The notes beneath the pieces were generated by a model. The model was given only the letters and a program-made list of their open reading frames with translations. It was not told where the DNA came from and searched no databases. Both the position numbers and the translations under genes were made by a program. From assembly GCA_002162685.1 (NCBI GenBank), contig MAAQ01000012.1, positions 248,001 through 312,000 of the forward strand: a DNA stretch of 64,000 nucleotides. Reading direction: 5' to 3'. Positions 53,934 through 61,634 of this stretch are shown one piece after another (position 1 is the first letter of the stretch; each line of letters opens with the position of its first letter). The stretch is from Flavobacteriales bacterium 33_180_T64 (GTDB taxonomy: Bacteria; Bacteroidota; Bacteroidia; Flavobacteriales; Flavobacteriaceae).

Positions 53934-55160
53934 TTATATTAATTGAGTTAAGGCAATTTCAAAAGCGGTTGCGCTAATACCTCTTTTCGTTTGATTTTTT
54001 TCGTAAACTTCTTGAATAGCTTTTCTAATAATTTCTGAAGTATCATTAAAAATCGCTTCATCTGTCATTTGTACTTTTCGCTCCATGAAATAAGCAAAAA
54101 CTCTTGCCATACCACAGTTTGAAATAAAATCGGGAATAAGACTTACTTTATTATCTGTATGCTCCATAATACTACCGAAGAAAATTTCTTTATCTGCAAA
54201 AGGCACATTTGCTCCACAAGAAATAACTCCAAGACCTGAACTAATCATTTGATCAATTTGGTTTTGTGTTATTAATCTAGAAGCCGCACATGGTGCAAAA
54301 ATATCAGTTTTTACTGACCATATCTTTTCATTTATTTCTGAAAAAGGAATTAGATTATCACTTACTAATGTATTTCCAGATTTATTTAGATAAAGTGCTG
54401 TAATTTCTTCAAAAGAGAATCCCTCTTCTTTTATTAAACCACCAACGATATCGATAATCCCTACAACTTTAGCTCCCATTTGAGATAAGTAAAATGCTGC
54501 GGCAGCACCTACATTACCAAAACCTTGAACTATAGCGCGTTTTCCTACAATAGAGTCTCCTTGAATATCATAAAAATGTTTAGCTGCTTCTGCGACTCCA
54601 AAACCAGTAATCATATCAGCAATAGTATACTTTTTAGCTACGCTTGGCGAATATTTAGTGTTTTCAATAACCTTAATTACGCCATGTCTTAACTGACCAA
54701 TACGATTAATTTTATCGGCTTGAGTAGGCCTAAAATGCCCTTCAAAAACGCCCTCTTGAGGATGCCAAACACCACTTTCTTCTGTGATTGGAATCACTTC
54801 ATGAATTTCATCTACATTGAGATCTCCTCCTGTACCATAATAGCTTTTTAACAAAGGGGAAACAGCATTATACCAACGTTCTAAAACACCTTTCTTTCTT
54901 GGATCTTTAGGGTCAAAGTTAATCCCAGATTTAGCACCTCCAATTGCTGGACCAGACACTGTAAATTTCACTTCCATTGTTTTTGCCAACGACAAAACTT
55001 CATTCATGTCAAGACCTTTACGCATTCTAGTTCCTCCTCCTGCAGCTCCACCGCGAAGCGAATTAATAACAGTCCACCCTTCGGCTTCTGTTTCTGGGTC
55101 TTTCCAATTAAAAATTATTTCTGGTGCTTTGTCTTCGTACTTTTGTAGTAATTCTTTCAT
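53934..55160 (-). CDS. Glu/Leu/Phe/Val dehydrogenase family enzyme
   Basis: 408 residues. The substrate lysine region PAIGGAKSGINFDP (K77) and the NAD-binding GFGNVG (213-218) mark the amino-acid dehydrogenase superfamily. The GGAAGGGTRM start and ADMITGFGVAEAAKHF segment are typical of the Bacteroidota members annotated as Glu/Leu/Phe/Val dehydrogenase; the preferred substrate cannot be read. It interconverts an amino acid and its 2-oxo acid with NAD(P). Separated from nhaD by 12 nt, so possibly cotranscribed. Confidence 0.92.
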   Translation of the reverse strand: MKELLQKYEDKAPEIIFNWKDPETEAEGWTVINSLRGGAAGGGTRMRKGLDMNEVLSLAKTMEVKFTVSGPAIGGAKSGINFDPKDPRKKGVLERWYNAVSPLLKSYYGTGGDLNVDEIHEVIPITEESGVWHPQEGVFEGHFRPTQADKINRIGQLRHGVIKVIENTKYSPSVAKKYTIADMITGFGVAEAAKHFYDIQGDSIVGKRAIVQGFGNVGAAAAFYLSQMGAKVVGIIDIVGGLIKEEGFSFEEITALYLNKSGNTLVSDNLIPFSEINEKIWSVKTDIFAPCAASRLITQNQIDQMISSGLGVISCGANVPFADKEIFFGSIMEHTDNKVSLIPDFISNCGMARVFAYFMERKVQMTDEAIFNDTSEIIRKAIQEVYEKNQTKRGISATAFEIALTQLI

Positions 55161-55314
55161 TTATAAATATTGAATCATTAATTAACATGGTAATAAAATT
55201 CTTTCGATATTATTAAAGAGTAGCTAAAGCTGATTCATTTGTCAAATATTAAATTAATTAGTTTTAACAAATATAAAAAACAAAAAATCGCTATATATTA
55301 ATTTTGCAATAATT

Positions 55315-56373
55315 TTATGGAATATATAATTCTCCTGAAGAATGGTTGTTTTTTGCACCTGTAACACTTGCCAAACAATTGTTCTCACCTCGTAACTTTA
55401 AAACTCCTAAGAGTCCGAAAATCAAGGCTTCTTTAAATTCTATGAGCTTTTTTGAAGGGACTATTAAATCAAATTCTTTATGGCTTTTAATACGGTCTAA
55501 TAAAAAACTATTATATGCGCCACCTCCAGTAAATAAAACTTTTGAATTGGGTTTGATATGATTTGCAACCTGAATAGCAATATGCTCAATAAAAGTTCTC
55601 AAAACATCTTCATTTGAAAGACCTGAATGTTTTAAAATTGGAATTATTTTTTGCTTCACCCATTCTAATCCTAAAGATTTTGGAGGTGTTTTATTATAAA
55701 ATTTTAAAGCGTTAAGAATTTCTAAGGTTTTAAAATTTAATTGTCCTTTTTTTGCTATGTTTCCATTGTCATCAAAATCAAAACCGAGGTTATTTGCATA
55801 GCGATTCATTACAATATTTACAGGACAAATATCATATGCGATCCTTTCATTTTCAATTTCAGAAGAAATATTAGCAAAACCCCCTAAATTAATACAATAG
55901 TTATATTCTGAAAATAACAAACGATCTCCAATAGGCACTAATGGTGCACCTTGACCACCAAATTTAACATCTTGAGTTCTGAAATCGCAAACAACCTTAT
56001 GTTCTGTTAATTGTGCAATTGATGGCAGGTTACCAATTTGATAGGTTAGATTATTCTCTGGTTGGTGCAATGCTGTGTGTCCGTGAGAACAAATAACATC
56101 GCTATTTTTAAGTTGATATTTCCGAAGAAAATCATTTATAATTTCTGACAAATAAACAGTGTAGTGCTCATCAATTTGCTTTAATTCTTCTAAATCAAAA
56201 TTAACTAAAGTAGATAATTTCTCTTTCCAATAGTCACTATATGATACGGTTTCTGCACTATGAATTTCAAAAGTCCAATGTTCATTTAACTCAAAAGTTA
56301 TATGTGCTAAATCAATTCCGTCTAGAGATGTACCAGACATCACACCAATTACATTGTACTTAGATTTTATCAT
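55315..56373 (-). CDS. anmK: Anhydro-N-acetylmuramic acid kinase
   Basis: 352 residues from the ATG at 56373 (MIKSKYNVIGVMSGTSLDGIDLAHI); the open frame starts 6 codons earlier at a TTG, which is less likely. GVMSGTSLDGID, CSHGHTALHQP, GQGAPLVPIGD, NLGGFANIS and FTGGGAYN are the AnmK signatures. It phosphorylates and opens anhydro-MurNAc from peptidoglycan recycling. Divergent from the acyl-CoA dehydrogenase gene. Confidence 0.95.
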   Translation of the reverse strand: MIKSKYNVIGVMSGTSLDGIDLAHITFELNEHWTFEIHSAETVSYSDYWKEKLSTLVNFDLEELKQIDEHYTVYLSEIINDFLRKYQLKNSDVICSHGHTALHQPENNLTYQIGNLPSIAQLTEHKVVCDFRTQDVKFGGQGAPLVPIGDRLLFSEYNYCINLGGFANISSEIENERIAYDICPVNIVMNRYANNLGFDFDDNGNIAKKGQLNFKTLEILNALKFYNKTPPKSLGLEWVKQKIIPILKHSGLSNEDVLRTFIEHIAIQVANHIKPNSKVLFTGGGAYNSFLLDRIKSHKEFDLIVPSKKLIEFKEALIFGLLGVLKLRGENNCLASVTGAKNNHSSGELYIP

Positions 56374-56396
56374 ATTGAGTAAAAATAACAATCCTT

Positions 56397-56428
56397 ATTG
56401 AAAATTCACTATTAAAGAGTTATCTTTG
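56397..56428 (+). promoter_or_regulatory. Promoter of the acyl-CoA dehydrogenase gene
   Basis: ATTG at 56397-56400 and TATCTTTG at 56421-56428 fit the Bacteroidota -33/-7 pattern with near-ideal spacing. Transcription would start about 30 nt before the ATG at 56465. Confidence 0.65.
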
Positions 56429-56464
56429 ACCTCATTTTTATCAAATTAATAATTATTAATTACT

Positions 56465-57607
56465 ATGGATTTTAGTTTAACCGAAGAACATATTATGATT
56501 CGCGATGCGGCTCGCGATTTTGCACAAACCGAATTACTTCCTGGAGTTATAGAGCGTGACAATGCGCAAACTTTTCCGAACGAAATAGTTCGTAAAATGG
56601 GAGATCTTGGATTTATGGGTATTATGGTTAATCCAAAATATGGCGGAAGTGGAATGGATGCTATTTCGTATGTATTAATTATGGAAGAACTTTCTAAAAT
56701 TGATGCTTCGGCTTCTGTGATGGTTTCGGTAAACAATTCCTTAGTATGTTATGGGCTTGAAGCCTATGGTAATGAAGCGCAAAAACAGAAATACTTAACA
56801 AAACTAGCAACAGGAGAATCAATTGGTGCTTTTTGTTTAAGTGAACCAGAAGCTGGTAGTGATGCTACTTCGCAAGCTACAACTGCTATTGACAAAGGTG
56901 ATCATTACCTTATTAATGGTACAAAAAACTGGATTACAAATGGTGGACGTAGTGATGTATACATAGTAATTGCTCAAACAGACAGAGAAAAAGGTCACAA
57001 AGGAATTAATGCTTTTATTATTGAAAAAGGCATGGAAGGTTTTGATATTGGACCAAAAGAAGATAAATTAGGTATTAGAGGTAGTGATACACATACCTTA
57101 CAATTTAACGATGTTAAAGTCCCTAAAGAGAATAGAATTGGTGAAGACGGATTTGGATTTAAATTTGCTATGAAAACATTGTCTGGTGGTCGAATTGGTA
57201 TTGCTTCGCAAGCCTTAGGTATTGCTGCTGGAGCTTACGAATTAGCTTTAAAATATTCTAAAGAACGTAAAGCTTTTGGAACTGAAATATGCAACCATCA
57301 AGCTATCGCTTTTAAATTAGCAGATATGCATACTGAAATAGAAGCTGCTCGTATGCTCGTAATGAGAGCTGCTTGGGATAAAGACCAAGGTAACAATTAT
57401 GATATGTCTAGTGCAATGGCTAAATTATATGCCTCTAAAGTAGCAATGGAACATACGGTTGAAGCAGTACAAATACATGGAGGAAATGGTTTTGTAAAAG
57501 AATACCATGTAGAGCGTTTAATGCGTGATGCGAAAATCACTCAAATTTATGAAGGGACTTCTGAAATTCAAAAAATTGTAATTTCAAGAGGTATTATTCG
57601 TGGTTAG
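56465..57607 (+). CDS. Acyl-CoA dehydrogenase (short-chain type)
   Basis: 380 residues. FAD- and substrate-binding motifs CLSEPEAGSDATS and ITNGGRSDVYIVIAQT, and the C-terminal active-site region IHGGNGFVKEYHVERLMRDAKITQIYEGTSEIQK with catalytic glutamate E363. It oxidises acyl-CoA to enoyl-CoA, passing electrons to ETF. The sequence resembles butyryl-CoA dehydrogenases, but chain length cannot be read with certainty. Confidence 0.95.
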   Translation: MDFSLTEEHIMIRDAARDFAQTELLPGVIERDNAQTFPNEIVRKMGDLGFMGIMVNPKYGGSGMDAISYVLIMEELSKIDASASVMVSVNNSLVCYGLEAYGNEAQKQKYLTKLATGESIGAFCLSEPEAGSDATSQATTAIDKGDHYLINGTKNWITNGGRSDVYIVIAQTDREKGHKGINAFIIEKGMEGFDIGPKEDKLGIRGSDTHTLQFNDVKVPKENRIGEDGFGFKFAMKTLSGGRIGIASQALGIAAGAYELALKYSKERKAFGTEICNHQAIAFKLADMHTEIEAARMLVMRAAWDKDQGNNYDMSSAMAKLYASKVAMEHTVEAVQIHGGNGFVKEYHVERLMRDAKITQIYEGTSEIQKIVISRGIIRG

Positions 57608-57635
57608 ATATAACTGCTAAAATTAATAACTCCAA

Positions 57636-57708
57636 AATAATCTGATCTAAATCAGGTTATTTCAATATAAAAATCCATCATGTTATATCTCATGATGGAT
57701 TTATTTTT
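57636..57708 (+). terminator. Two successive terminator hairpins
   Basis: Hairpin A is AAATAATCTGAT / ATCAGGTTATTT (57636-57662) with loop CTAA; hairpin B is AAATCCATCATG / CATGATGGATTT (57671-57702), followed by a T-rich tail. Hairpin B is the stronger. Together they close the acyl-CoA dehydrogenase transcript. Confidence 0.85.
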
Positions 57709-57879
57709 TATAGGATATGATCTAATTAGTACAAATTCATAATAATAACTTCTATTTCATTTACGCGTTTCATTTTATTTACCAAATACACAAGATTTCC
57801 TCCCAACTATACAAAATCACCATATCAGACCTAAGTAATTTTTTATTTTTCAAAATCTAACAATCAACATCATAGAATT

Positions 57880-59346
57880 ATGAAAACAAAAATTACGCTT
57901 TTATTCACGCTTTTATCATTTTGGTTCTCTACCGCCAATAACATAAATGTGAGCAATATTTCTTTAGAAAATTTTGATTCTGTCAACAATTGGGTACAGG
58001 TAGAATTTGATCTATCATGGGAGAATTCTTGGCGATTAAGTTCGGGTCCATCCAATTGGGATGCTGCTTGGGTATTCATTAAGTATAGATATGATGGAGG
58101 AACTTGGAGGCACTGTAGCTTAAGTCAAGTTGACAATGTTGCAGCAGCGGGAAGTATCGTAGATGTTTCTGCCGATACTTATGGTGCATTTGTTTATAGA
58201 GATGTTGAAGGTAGTGGAACAAATACTTTTCAAGATATGAGATTACGATGGGACATAGGATCTATACCCGATGATGCTGTTATAGATGTACAGGTATTTG
58301 CTATAGAAATGGTAAATATTCCTCAAGGTACTTTTTCTGTGGGAGGAAAATCTGGAGATGAACAAAACAAGTTTCACAGAGGGTCAAGCTCTAATTTTGA
58401 GTTTTTTGTAACCTCCGAAGCTGAAATCACTGTTACTAATTCTGGAACTACAAATTTATATTACACCTCAGATAATGGAGGAGGAGGTGATCATTTAGGG
58501 CCTGTTCCTGCTGCATTTAAAAAAGGATTTGATGCGTTTTACATTATGAAATATGAAGTCTCTGAAGCACAATGGGTTGCCTACTTTAATCTTCTCACTG
58601 AAGTTCAAAAAGTCAATAGAGATCTAACCGATGCAACGCACAAGAATTCTGACAATGCAGTAAGTAGAAATACTATTTCTTGGACAGGAGGTTCAAACAA
58701 TGCTACAACAACGGCACCAGATAGAGCAGTAAGTTATATAAGTCCCGCCGATATGAATTCGTATTTAGATTGGTCTGCATTACGTCCAATGACTGAGCTT
58801 GAGTTTGAAAAAGCTTCTCGAGGACCAATTGCTGTGCATCAAGGCGAATTTGCATGGGGTAATGATAATATTGCAACCAGTGACTATACATTGTCATTCT
58901 CAGGGCAAACAAATGAAATAATTAATAATCTGGATCCGCTAACAGGAAATGCAAGTTATTTAACGACAGATGCCTCTATCAATGGCCCTTTAAGATGTGG
59001 AATATTTGCTGCTAGTGCTATTAATAAAAGTAGAGAAGAAACTGGAGGAAGTTATTATGGCGTGATGGAACTTAGTGGAAATTTATATGAAAGATGCGTG
59101 TCTGTTGGAAATCCAGTGGGACGTTCTTTTACAGGGAACCACGGTAATGGTGTTATTAGTTATTCTGGATCAGGAACAGCGTCTTTATGGCCAAACTCAA
59201 CTACAGGAAATGGATATGGATTTAGAGGTGGAAGCTGGCTAAATTCTGAAAATTTTTTAAGAATTTCAGATCGTTTTGATGCAGCAACAGATATTGCAAC
59301 TGGAAATAGTCGTTTAGGCCTTAGAGGAGCGAGAACTGCACAATAA
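57880..59346 (+). CDS. Secreted SUMF1-domain protein
   Basis: 488 residues with a signal peptide (MKTKITLLFTLLSFWFSTAN). Residues 20-148 form a beta-rich domain of unknown family. An SUMF1/formylglycine-generating-enzyme-like domain follows from about 150 (EMVNIPQGTFSVGG, FYIMKYEVSEAQWVAYF, LRPMTELEFEKASRG, YYGVMELSGNLYERCVSV, GYGFRGGSWLNSENFLRISDR). Most such secreted bacterial domains are structural, not formylglycine enzymes. No sorting domain ends the protein. It heads a three-gene secreted cluster with the genes at 59368 and 60768. Confidence 0.87.
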   Translation: MKTKITLLFTLLSFWFSTANNINVSNISLENFDSVNNWVQVEFDLSWENSWRLSSGPSNWDAAWVFIKYRYDGGTWRHCSLSQVDNVAAAGSIVDVSADTYGAFVYRDVEGSGTNTFQDMRLRWDIGSIPDDAVIDVQVFAIEMVNIPQGTFSVGGKSGDEQNKFHRGSSSNFEFFVTSEAEITVTNSGTTNLYYTSDNGGGGDHLGPVPAAFKKGFDAFYIMKYEVSEAQWVAYFNLLTEVQKVNRDLTDATHKNSDNAVSRNTISWTGGSNNATTTAPDRAVSYISPADMNSYLDWSALRPMTELEFEKASRGPIAVHQGEFAWGNDNIATSDYTLSFSGQTNEIINNLDPLTGNASYLTTDASINGPLRCGIFAASAINKSREETGGSYYGVMELSGNLYERCVSVGNPVGRSFTGNHGNGVISYSGSGTASLWPNSTTGNGYGFRGGSWLNSENFLRISDRFDAATDIATGNSRLGLRGARTAQ

Positions 59347-59367
59347 TCATTTTATTAAAAGTATAAA

Positions 59368-60750
59368 ATGAAAAAAGGAATTGTATTATATATGTTACTA
59401 ACTTCTGTATGTGCTATGGCACAATACAAAGGAGGTAATGGTGATGGGTTTTCTATTCTGTATAGTTCTAATCTGACATTAAGCGGAACTTCGTTTGTTT
59501 TTAATGGAGGTATTGGCGATGGGTTTTCTGTAGAAGAAAAAACATCAATTTTATTCTCAGGATCAGAAATAACTTTTTATAATGGCGGAAATGGTGATGG
59601 ATTTTCAAATACTTTAAGTGTTTCAAATACTTTAGCAGGAGAAATTGCAACGGCATTATACAATGGAAGTAACGGAGACGGGTTTGATGTAAGTACCAAA
59701 CCAAGTTTAGGCTTAGGAGGCCAAGATTTATCTACAATGTATACTAGTGTTAATGGAGACGGGTTTGCTATTAGCAGTATTTATGGCGGATTACTAAATG
59801 GTACTAGCATTACAAATTTATATTCAGGAGGAAATGGCGATGGGTTTGCTGTGTTATTAGATTACGGAAAATTACTTAGCGGACAATCTTTAACAAACCT
59901 TTATTCAGGAGGAAATGGAGATGGGTTTTCTATGCGTTATGCGCCTAAGAATCATCTTAACTATCAAGTTAAATTTAATATTAAAGTGTTATTGCAAGGT
60001 CCAATGTTGACTCAACAAACTGTTGGCCTTATGAATGAAAATTTAAGAGCAAATAGCATGTTACCAGTAATAAGCCCTTATCCTGATGGAGTTACTATAA
60101 ATAGTAGTGTATTTAATCAAGGAGGTGTTACTGGTTTGGGGATTAATACAGATGATATTGTAGATTGGATTTGGATTGAACTTAGAGACGCTACAGATAA
60201 CACAACTATTATTAAAAGTATGTCTGCATTGTTACAACGAGATGGAGATGTCGTAGCTATAGATGGGATTTCTAATCTTTCTGCTGAAGTTGTACTAGGT
60301 GATTATTACTTAGTAGCTAACCACAGAAACCATTTAGGTGTCATGACACAAAATCCAATAACTCTATCTGTGACTCCAACAACAATTGACTTTATCGATA
60401 GTAATTTTCCAACTTTTAGCTCTAATGCACAAATACAGTTAGCCTCTGGTAGTATGGCACTTTGGGCTGGAGATGCGAATAATTCTGGGCAGATAAAATT
60501 TTCAGGATCGTTTAATGATAGTAATTCTATAAAAGATCTTGTATTAGGAGATCCTTTAAACGGGTTTAATTCTGTGACGTTTCCTTCATCAGGATACTTA
60601 CTTCAAGATATAAATCTTGATGGATTAGCGAAATTTTCTGGTTCTGGAAACGATAGTAACTTTATTAAAGATAATATATTCATCCATCCCTCAAATGGGT
60701 TTGGTTCACCAACATTTACAATTCAAAGTACAGTTCCACCAGAAAATTAA
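59368..60750 (+). CDS. Secreted NGDGF-repeat protein with dockerin-like C-terminal repeats
   Basis: 460 residues with signal peptide (MKKGIVLYMLLTSVCAMAQ). Seven copies of a 25-27 residue repeat centred on (N/I)GDGF lie at residues 24, 49, 75, 102, 129, 156 and 183; between copies the pattern is hydrophobic-G-T/S. Residues 195-345 contain a beta-sandwich (YQVKFNIKVLLQGPML ...). Two dockerin-like, probably calcium-binding, repeats follow (GDANNSGQIKFSGSFNDSN and INLDGLAKFSGSGNDSN, each with IKD). It begins 22 nt after the SUMF1 gene. No known family for the repeats; perhaps a surface or adhesive structure. Confidence 0.8.
   Translation: MKKGIVLYMLLTSVCAMAQYKGGNGDGFSILYSSNLTLSGTSFVFNGGIGDGFSVEEKTSILFSGSEITFYNGGNGDGFSNTLSVSNTLAGEIATALYNGSNGDGFDVSTKPSLGLGGQDLSTMYTSVNGDGFAISSIYGGLLNGTSITNLYSGGNGDGFAVLLDYGKLLSGQSLTNLYSGGNGDGFSMRYAPKNHLNYQVKFNIKVLLQGPMLTQQTVGLMNENLRANSMLPVISPYPDGVTINSSVFNQGGVTGLGINTDDIVDWIWIELRDATDNTTIIKSMSALLQRDGDVVAIDGISNLSAEVVLGDYYLVANHRNHLGVMTQNPITLSVTPTTIDFIDSNFPTFSSNAQIQLASGSMALWAGDANNSGQIKFSGSFNDSNSIKDLVLGDPLNGFNSVTFPSSGYLLQDINLDGLAKFSGSGNDSNFIKDNIFIHPSNGFGSPTFTIQSTVPPEN
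59422..59940 (+). repeat. Seven in-frame NGDGF-coding repeats
   Basis: Seven units of about 75-81 bp, each containing a codon set for (G)GNGDGF, lie inside the 59368-60750 gene. The last two units are most alike, sharing long stretches around TTATATTCAGGAGGAAATGG, which implies recent duplication at the 3' end of the array. Confidence 0.8.
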
Positions 60751-60767
60751 TTTTAAATATATATAAC

Positions 60768-61577
60768 ATGAAGAAATATTACATATTAGCATACCTACTC
60801 CTTTTAAGTATATCTATTCACGCTCAAGGGTATCAATTTGGATTAATTCATAATACAGGTTATAATTTCAAAGTAGTAGCTATTCCAGATTTCACATCAT
60901 CGGGGAATACAGATGTATCCGATATTGGTTTTGCACTTGTATTACCTACTGGTATGGCAGATATTATAAATCAAAATAGTCTATTAGTAGGTAGAACATG
61001 GACTGTACAACAATTTGATGCTACATTTTTAAATGGACTAGGTTTAGGAGATGGCACTAAAGATGTATTCTTGTTTAATGTTCCTCCTGGTCAGAGTCTA
61101 TTGTCCCATAATTCAGGAGATCAAATAGATTTAATAGATTTTGATGTAAGCAACATGCCTATAAGTGATGAGATGTCCTTTTTACTTAATAGTGATGCTA
61201 TTGCTACTGGAGCAAGTGGCGTTTTAGATAGTTTTTACAATTCAAATATAGATACAACTAGTACTCAGGATTATTTCTTAGGAATAGCAGTGGGCCAAGA
61301 AAGTTTTTCATTTAACACACTTTCAATAGAAGAGATAGAACTCAATATTGATAATATCTCTCTTTACCCTAATCCAGCAACAGATATTGTTCAAATTAGA
61401 ATTCCCTTTGATATCACAAACATAGAAATTGAAATATATGATAGCTTAGGTAAACAAATTCTACTTAATTTATCTGAAAATAACACCATCAATGTTAGAT
61501 CTTTAAAATCGGGATTATATCTAGTTTCAATACTAACAGAGGATAAGAAAATAACAAAAAAACTTATCGTAAGATAA
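60768..61577 (+). CDS. Secreted protein with T9SS type A sorting domain
   Basis: 269 residues with signal peptide (MKKYYILAYLLLLSISIHAQ). Residues 20-175 form an unrecognised beta-rich domain (FKVVAIPDFTSSGNTDVSDIGFALVLPTG). The last 75 residues are a type IX sorting domain (ISLYPNPATDIVQIRIPF ... SGLYLVSILTEDKKITKKLIV). It follows the NGDGF-repeat gene by 18 nt and is the only member of this cluster with a visible sorting domain. Probably a surface or secreted T9SS cargo. Confidence 0.85.
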   Translation: MKKYYILAYLLLLSISIHAQGYQFGLIHNTGYNFKVVAIPDFTSSGNTDVSDIGFALVLPTGMADIINQNSLLVGRTWTVQQFDATFLNGLGLGDGTKDVFLFNVPPGQSLLSHNSGDQIDLIDFDVSNMPISDEMSFLLNSDAIATGASGVLDSFYNSNIDTTSTQDYFLGIAVGQESFSFNTLSIEEIELNIDNISLYPNPATDIVQIRIPFDITNIEIEIYDSLGKQILLNLSENNTINVRSLKSGLYLVSILTEDKKITKKLIVR

Positions 61578-61597
61578 ACAGTATCCATCTATAAATT

Positions 61598-61634
61598 AAA
61601 AGGTTTTAGAAGATAATTTCTAGAACCTTTTAAT
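61598..61634. terminator. Bidirectional terminator between the secreted cluster and the helicase gene
   Basis: Stem AAAAGGTT.TAGA / TCTAGAACCTTTT around GATAAT-like loop. The right arm overlaps the helicase stop codon. Confidence 0.8.

Noticed and set aside
59422-59940. Regularly spaced repeats resembling a CRISPR array
   Set aside because: The units are in frame within a secreted-protein gene, vary in sequence and length, and have no spacer pattern or cas genes nearby.
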